Shown in pieces: positions 62,401-64,000 of a DNA stretch of 64,000 nt. Under the pieces are notes generated by a model. That model did not search any database. It worked only from the letters and a program-made list of their open reading frames with translations, and was not told the DNA's origin. Source of the stretch: Ruminococcaceae bacterium UBA7212 (GTDB lineage: Bacteria; Bacillota; Clostridia; Oscillospirales; Acutalibacteraceae); contig DKUE01000005.1 of assembly GCA_002490525.1 (NCBI GenBank), forward strand, positions 8,524-72,523, given 5' to 3'. Position numbers and translations under genes: made by a program. How positions within the stretch are numbered: position 1 is the first letter of the stretch; each line of letters starts with the position of its first letter.

Positions 62401-62847
62401 CTACGAAATCTCATAAAGCGTATTGAATTCTAATTCATCATCATTAATCAGACTTATAAAATCTTTCCAATGTACATAACTTTCTTTAAAACTGTCACCT
62501 TGTAAATCGACAACTAAAAATATTTTCCTTTTCGGGGACACCAAACGTATTTTGTTTAAAACACAAATTAACTGATTTTTCAACGCGGACTCTTCAAAAA
62601 TAATTCTATACCTTGAATCCTCAATTGATAGGTTAAAAAATTCATGTTTATAATCACCTGCTAATCGTGTTAATGGTTCAATTTGATACCAAATTCCATC
62701 CATCTTTTGCAAATGTGTATATTTATCCGAATAGATTATATCTTTATCAATATTTCTATCAAAGATAGATATATTAGCGTTATCAATTTTTAGATTAACA
62801 ATTCTTTTAGAATCAAGGCACAACACATTAATATCTGCAACTACCAT
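62401..62847 (-). CDS. Probable immunity protein, cassette B
   Basis: A 148-aa soluble protein, no signal or membrane helix, no recognised domain. ATG 62847 sits 1 bp after the toxin TAA, with GAAGG inside the toxin's last codons, so it is coupled. Secondary structure looks mostly beta (LKIDNANISIFDR, RKIFLVVDLQGDSF). Its partner toxin would act in the cytoplasm. The role is inferred from position. Confidence 0.6.
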   Translation of the reverse strand: MVVADINVLCLDSKRIVNLKIDNANISIFDRNIDKDIIYSDKYTHLQKMDGIWYQIEPLTRLAGDYKHEFFNLSIEDSRYRIIFEESALKNQLICVLNKIRLVSPKRKIFLVVDLQGDSFKESYVHWKDFISLINDDELEFNTLYEIS

Positions 62848-62848
62848 T

Positions 62849-63112
62849 TTACGCACCTTCTGTGAGAATATCAATCATATTTAGTCCAGTATCTTGAAAT
62901 CCACGACCTTTTGCTCCCTGATATGCGATGTTACCAGCTTTATCAAGTAAAATATCAGGATTTTTTCCAACCTGATAGTTTGGTCTAACCTTACTCAAAA
63001 TAGATGGTTTAATTTCACGATGAAAGGTACCAGGTGACAGTGAGTTATCCATTTCAAATTTTACTGGATCAATTTTACGAGCTTGACTCTTAACACACGC
63101 ATTATGTAGCAC
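62849..63112 (-). CDS. Orphan toxin C-terminal tip, cassette B
   Basis: An 87-aa frame running out of the palindrome. It contains REIKPSILSKVRPNYQVGKN, DILLDKAGNIAYQGAKG and GFQDTGLNMIDIL. Short C-terminal domains of this appearance end many Rhs and LXG toxins, though I cannot name the family. The GTG at 63112 is the only near-start and has no ribosome-binding site, so this is a fragment rather than a gene. The immunity gene follows at once. Confidence 0.6.
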   Translation of the reverse strand: MLHNACVKSQARKIDPVKFEMDNSLSPGTFHREIKPSILSKVRPNYQVGKNPDILLDKAGNIAYQGAKGRGFQDTGLNMIDILTEGA

Positions 63113-63223
63113 AGGGGACGGTTCTGTGATTTAGTTTGCTTTCGTCAATCATAGAACCGTCCCCTGATTGTTGGAGAACCGTCCCCTGATTGTTCCTGAT
63201 TGTTCCACAGTACCGTCCCCAGT
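63110..63223. repeat. RAYT-linked palindrome, copy 5, with extra arms
   Basis: Full element at 63110-63170 (arm CACAGGGGACGGTTCT on the left), then a second GAGAACCGTCCCCTGATTG and an ACCGTCCCC arm to 63223. It lies between cassette A's immunity stop (63225) and cassette B's toxin tip. Confidence 0.88.
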
Positions 63224-63224
63224 G

Positions 63225-63698
63225 CTATTCTGTTTCTGTCTTTGAAAAGTGTATATTCGGGAAAAAAGAAGAATTTGAATGTTGATACAATTCCATTTGC
63301 TTTTCAAAAATAGTTTTATTTAATGGAATAAATTCAAAATCACTATCTACTGCTCCGGTTTCGCCAACGAATAAATCAAAATCCTCCCCAAAGTTCATAA
63401 GCGATTGAATAATAGAATTGATATTGTGCATTCGCTCAATAAAAGGGATATTGTTTGCTTTTCCGTTGTAATAACAATCATCGGTTAAAAACAACATCTC
63501 ACAAGTGTCGTACATATGATTATCCGCAATGCTAAATACAATAGAATCATGTTCATAGTTGTCTAAAAAAGGAGTCGCATCCTGAATTTGAAAAAACACT
63601 TCTAATCCTTCTTTATTTACTACCTCATATACATATCTAATCATATCTTTTTTTGGAATTTTTTTATTTTTTATAATTCCTATACAAAATTTACTCAT
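63225..63698 (-). CDS. Probable immunity protein, cassette A
   Basis: A 157-aa soluble, acidic protein without signal peptide or recognised domain. ATG 63698 follows the toxin stop in TGAGGTG, where the stop overlaps the ribosome-binding site. Features: IRYVYEVVNKEGLEVFFQIQ at the N-terminus and FGEDFDLFVGETGAVDSDFE later. The stop lies 2 bp from palindrome copy 5. Inferred from context to protect against the adjacent tip. Confidence 0.6.
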   Translation of the reverse strand: MSKFCIGIIKNKKIPKKDMIRYVYEVVNKEGLEVFFQIQDATPFLDNYEHDSIVFSIADNHMYDTCEMLFLTDDCYYNGKANNIPFIERMHNINSIIQSLMNFGEDFDLFVGETGAVDSDFEFIPLNKTIFEKQMELYQHSNSSFFPNIHFSKTETE

Positions 63699-63707
63699 AA
63701 CAACACC

Positions 63708-63974
63708 TCAATCAATTAGATGCCAATTCATATCAAATGTATACTCTACTCGCCCGCCCATTTCGGGATAAACATATATGTGTATGTGTGGTAGCACACC
63801 CTTATGAGCTCTCCCTTGAAAATCTATTCTCATACTTTGCCGTCCCAAAGAATTAAACTGAGTATAAGAATAGACATTTCCATTATTATCTAATTTGGTA
63901 TAAGACCCATTAATATTCACATTATTATTCGGACTTCCCATACCGACCGTATGCTCTATTTTTTGAATTAGCAC
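63708..63974 (-). CDS. Orphan toxin C-terminal tip, cassette A
   Basis: An 88-aa frame open through the palindrome at its start. The core GRQSMRIDFQGRAHKGVLPH followed by IHIYVYPEMGGRVEYTFD matches a tip type common at the ends of Rhs/polymorphic toxins; the His residues may be catalytic but I cannot name the family. NVNINGSYTKLDNNGNVYSY precedes it. A GTG at 63974 is the only start candidate and lacks a ribosome-binding site. Probably a displaced toxin end. Confidence 0.6.
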   Translation of the reverse strand: MLIQKIEHTVGMGSPNNNVNINGSYTKLDNNGNVYSYTQFNSLGRQSMRIDFQGRAHKGVLPHIHIYVYPEMGGRVEYTFDMNWHLID

Positions 63975-64000
63975 AAGGGACGGTTCTGTGTGTTAGGTTA
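63971..64000. repeat. RAYT-linked palindrome, copy 6 (partial at window edge)
   Basis: GCACAAGGGACGGTTCTGTG is the left arm with one change; the rest lies outside the window. It forms the toxin-side edge of cassette A, so the array probably continues. Confidence 0.75.

Noticed and set aside
59184..64000. CRISPR array suggested by repeated palindromes
   Set aside because: Copies are 450 bp or more apart, spacers are coding cassettes of unequal size, arms vary, and no cas gene is present.

Overview
The window looks like chromosome of an anaerobic, endospore-forming Clostridia, probably near the Oscillospiraceae. The signs are spo0A, spoIVB, spmA/spmB, the NADH sensor Rex, a CsoR copper regulator, a biotin-dependent Na+-pumping decarboxylase operon, Bacillota-type glycolytic gene order and moderate G+C content. 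This placement is inferred from gene content; no 16S gene is present.

Layout. 0-2.7 kb: NAD-isocitrate dehydrogenase with rex, then DUF188 and AbrB-like genes on the minus strand. 2.8-7.4 kb: spmA-spmB, convergent with the glycolytic operon pgk-tpiA-gpmI. 7.7-13.6 kb: a WYL regulator, a GH2 glycosidase, a membrane-anchored DUF4838 protein and a methyltransferase. 13.9-18.1 kb: tRNA-Ser and a copper unit in which csoR and copA follow one operator/promoter, with copZ fused to the end of copA, then an ATPase. 18.3-20.7 kb: tRNA-Leu, an acetyltransferase, a ferredoxin:thioredoxin-reductase-like protein, a helical protein and L-lactate dehydrogenase. 20.9-24.0 kb: an MreB-family gene, a MATE-transporter pseudogene, tRNA-Arg and ychF. 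24.1-30.1 kb: three membrane proteins, a phosphatase-acetyltransferase fusion and polA. 30.4-43.2 kb: dusB, spoIVB-spo0A, dnaE-pfkA-aroK, lysA and lon-engB. 43.5-56 kb: serC-serA, an exonuclease, a split TSUP permease, a large secreted glycosidase-like protein, an Old-Yellow-Enzyme-type reductase, and oadA-oadG-BCCP-oadB. 56.3-58.3 kb: an XRE regulator and a GH36 alpha-galactosidase.

The last 5.6 kb (58.4-64.0 kb) is the accessory part and the most interesting. All genes there are on the minus strand. Five small cassettes, each the C-terminal tip of an Rhs-type polymorphic toxin followed by a probable immunity gene, are separated by copies of one palindromic element of about 61 bp (arms AATCAGGGGACGGTTCT and its complement). 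At the far end sits a REP-associated tyrosine transposase (RAYT, HUH fold). Cassette edges coincide with the element, and in one case the element supplies the immunity gene's stop codon. Two cassettes carry related membrane-anchored immunity proteins. I read this as an orphan toxin-tip/immunity array punctuated by RAYT-linked palindromes.

How the genes connect: pgk, tpiA, gpmI, pfkA, ldh, the oxaloacetate decarboxylase genes and Rex describe fermentative sugar metabolism with redox control and a sodium pump. GH2, DUF4838, GH36 and the large glycosidase suggest use of plant or host glycans. The sporulation genes form three separate clusters.
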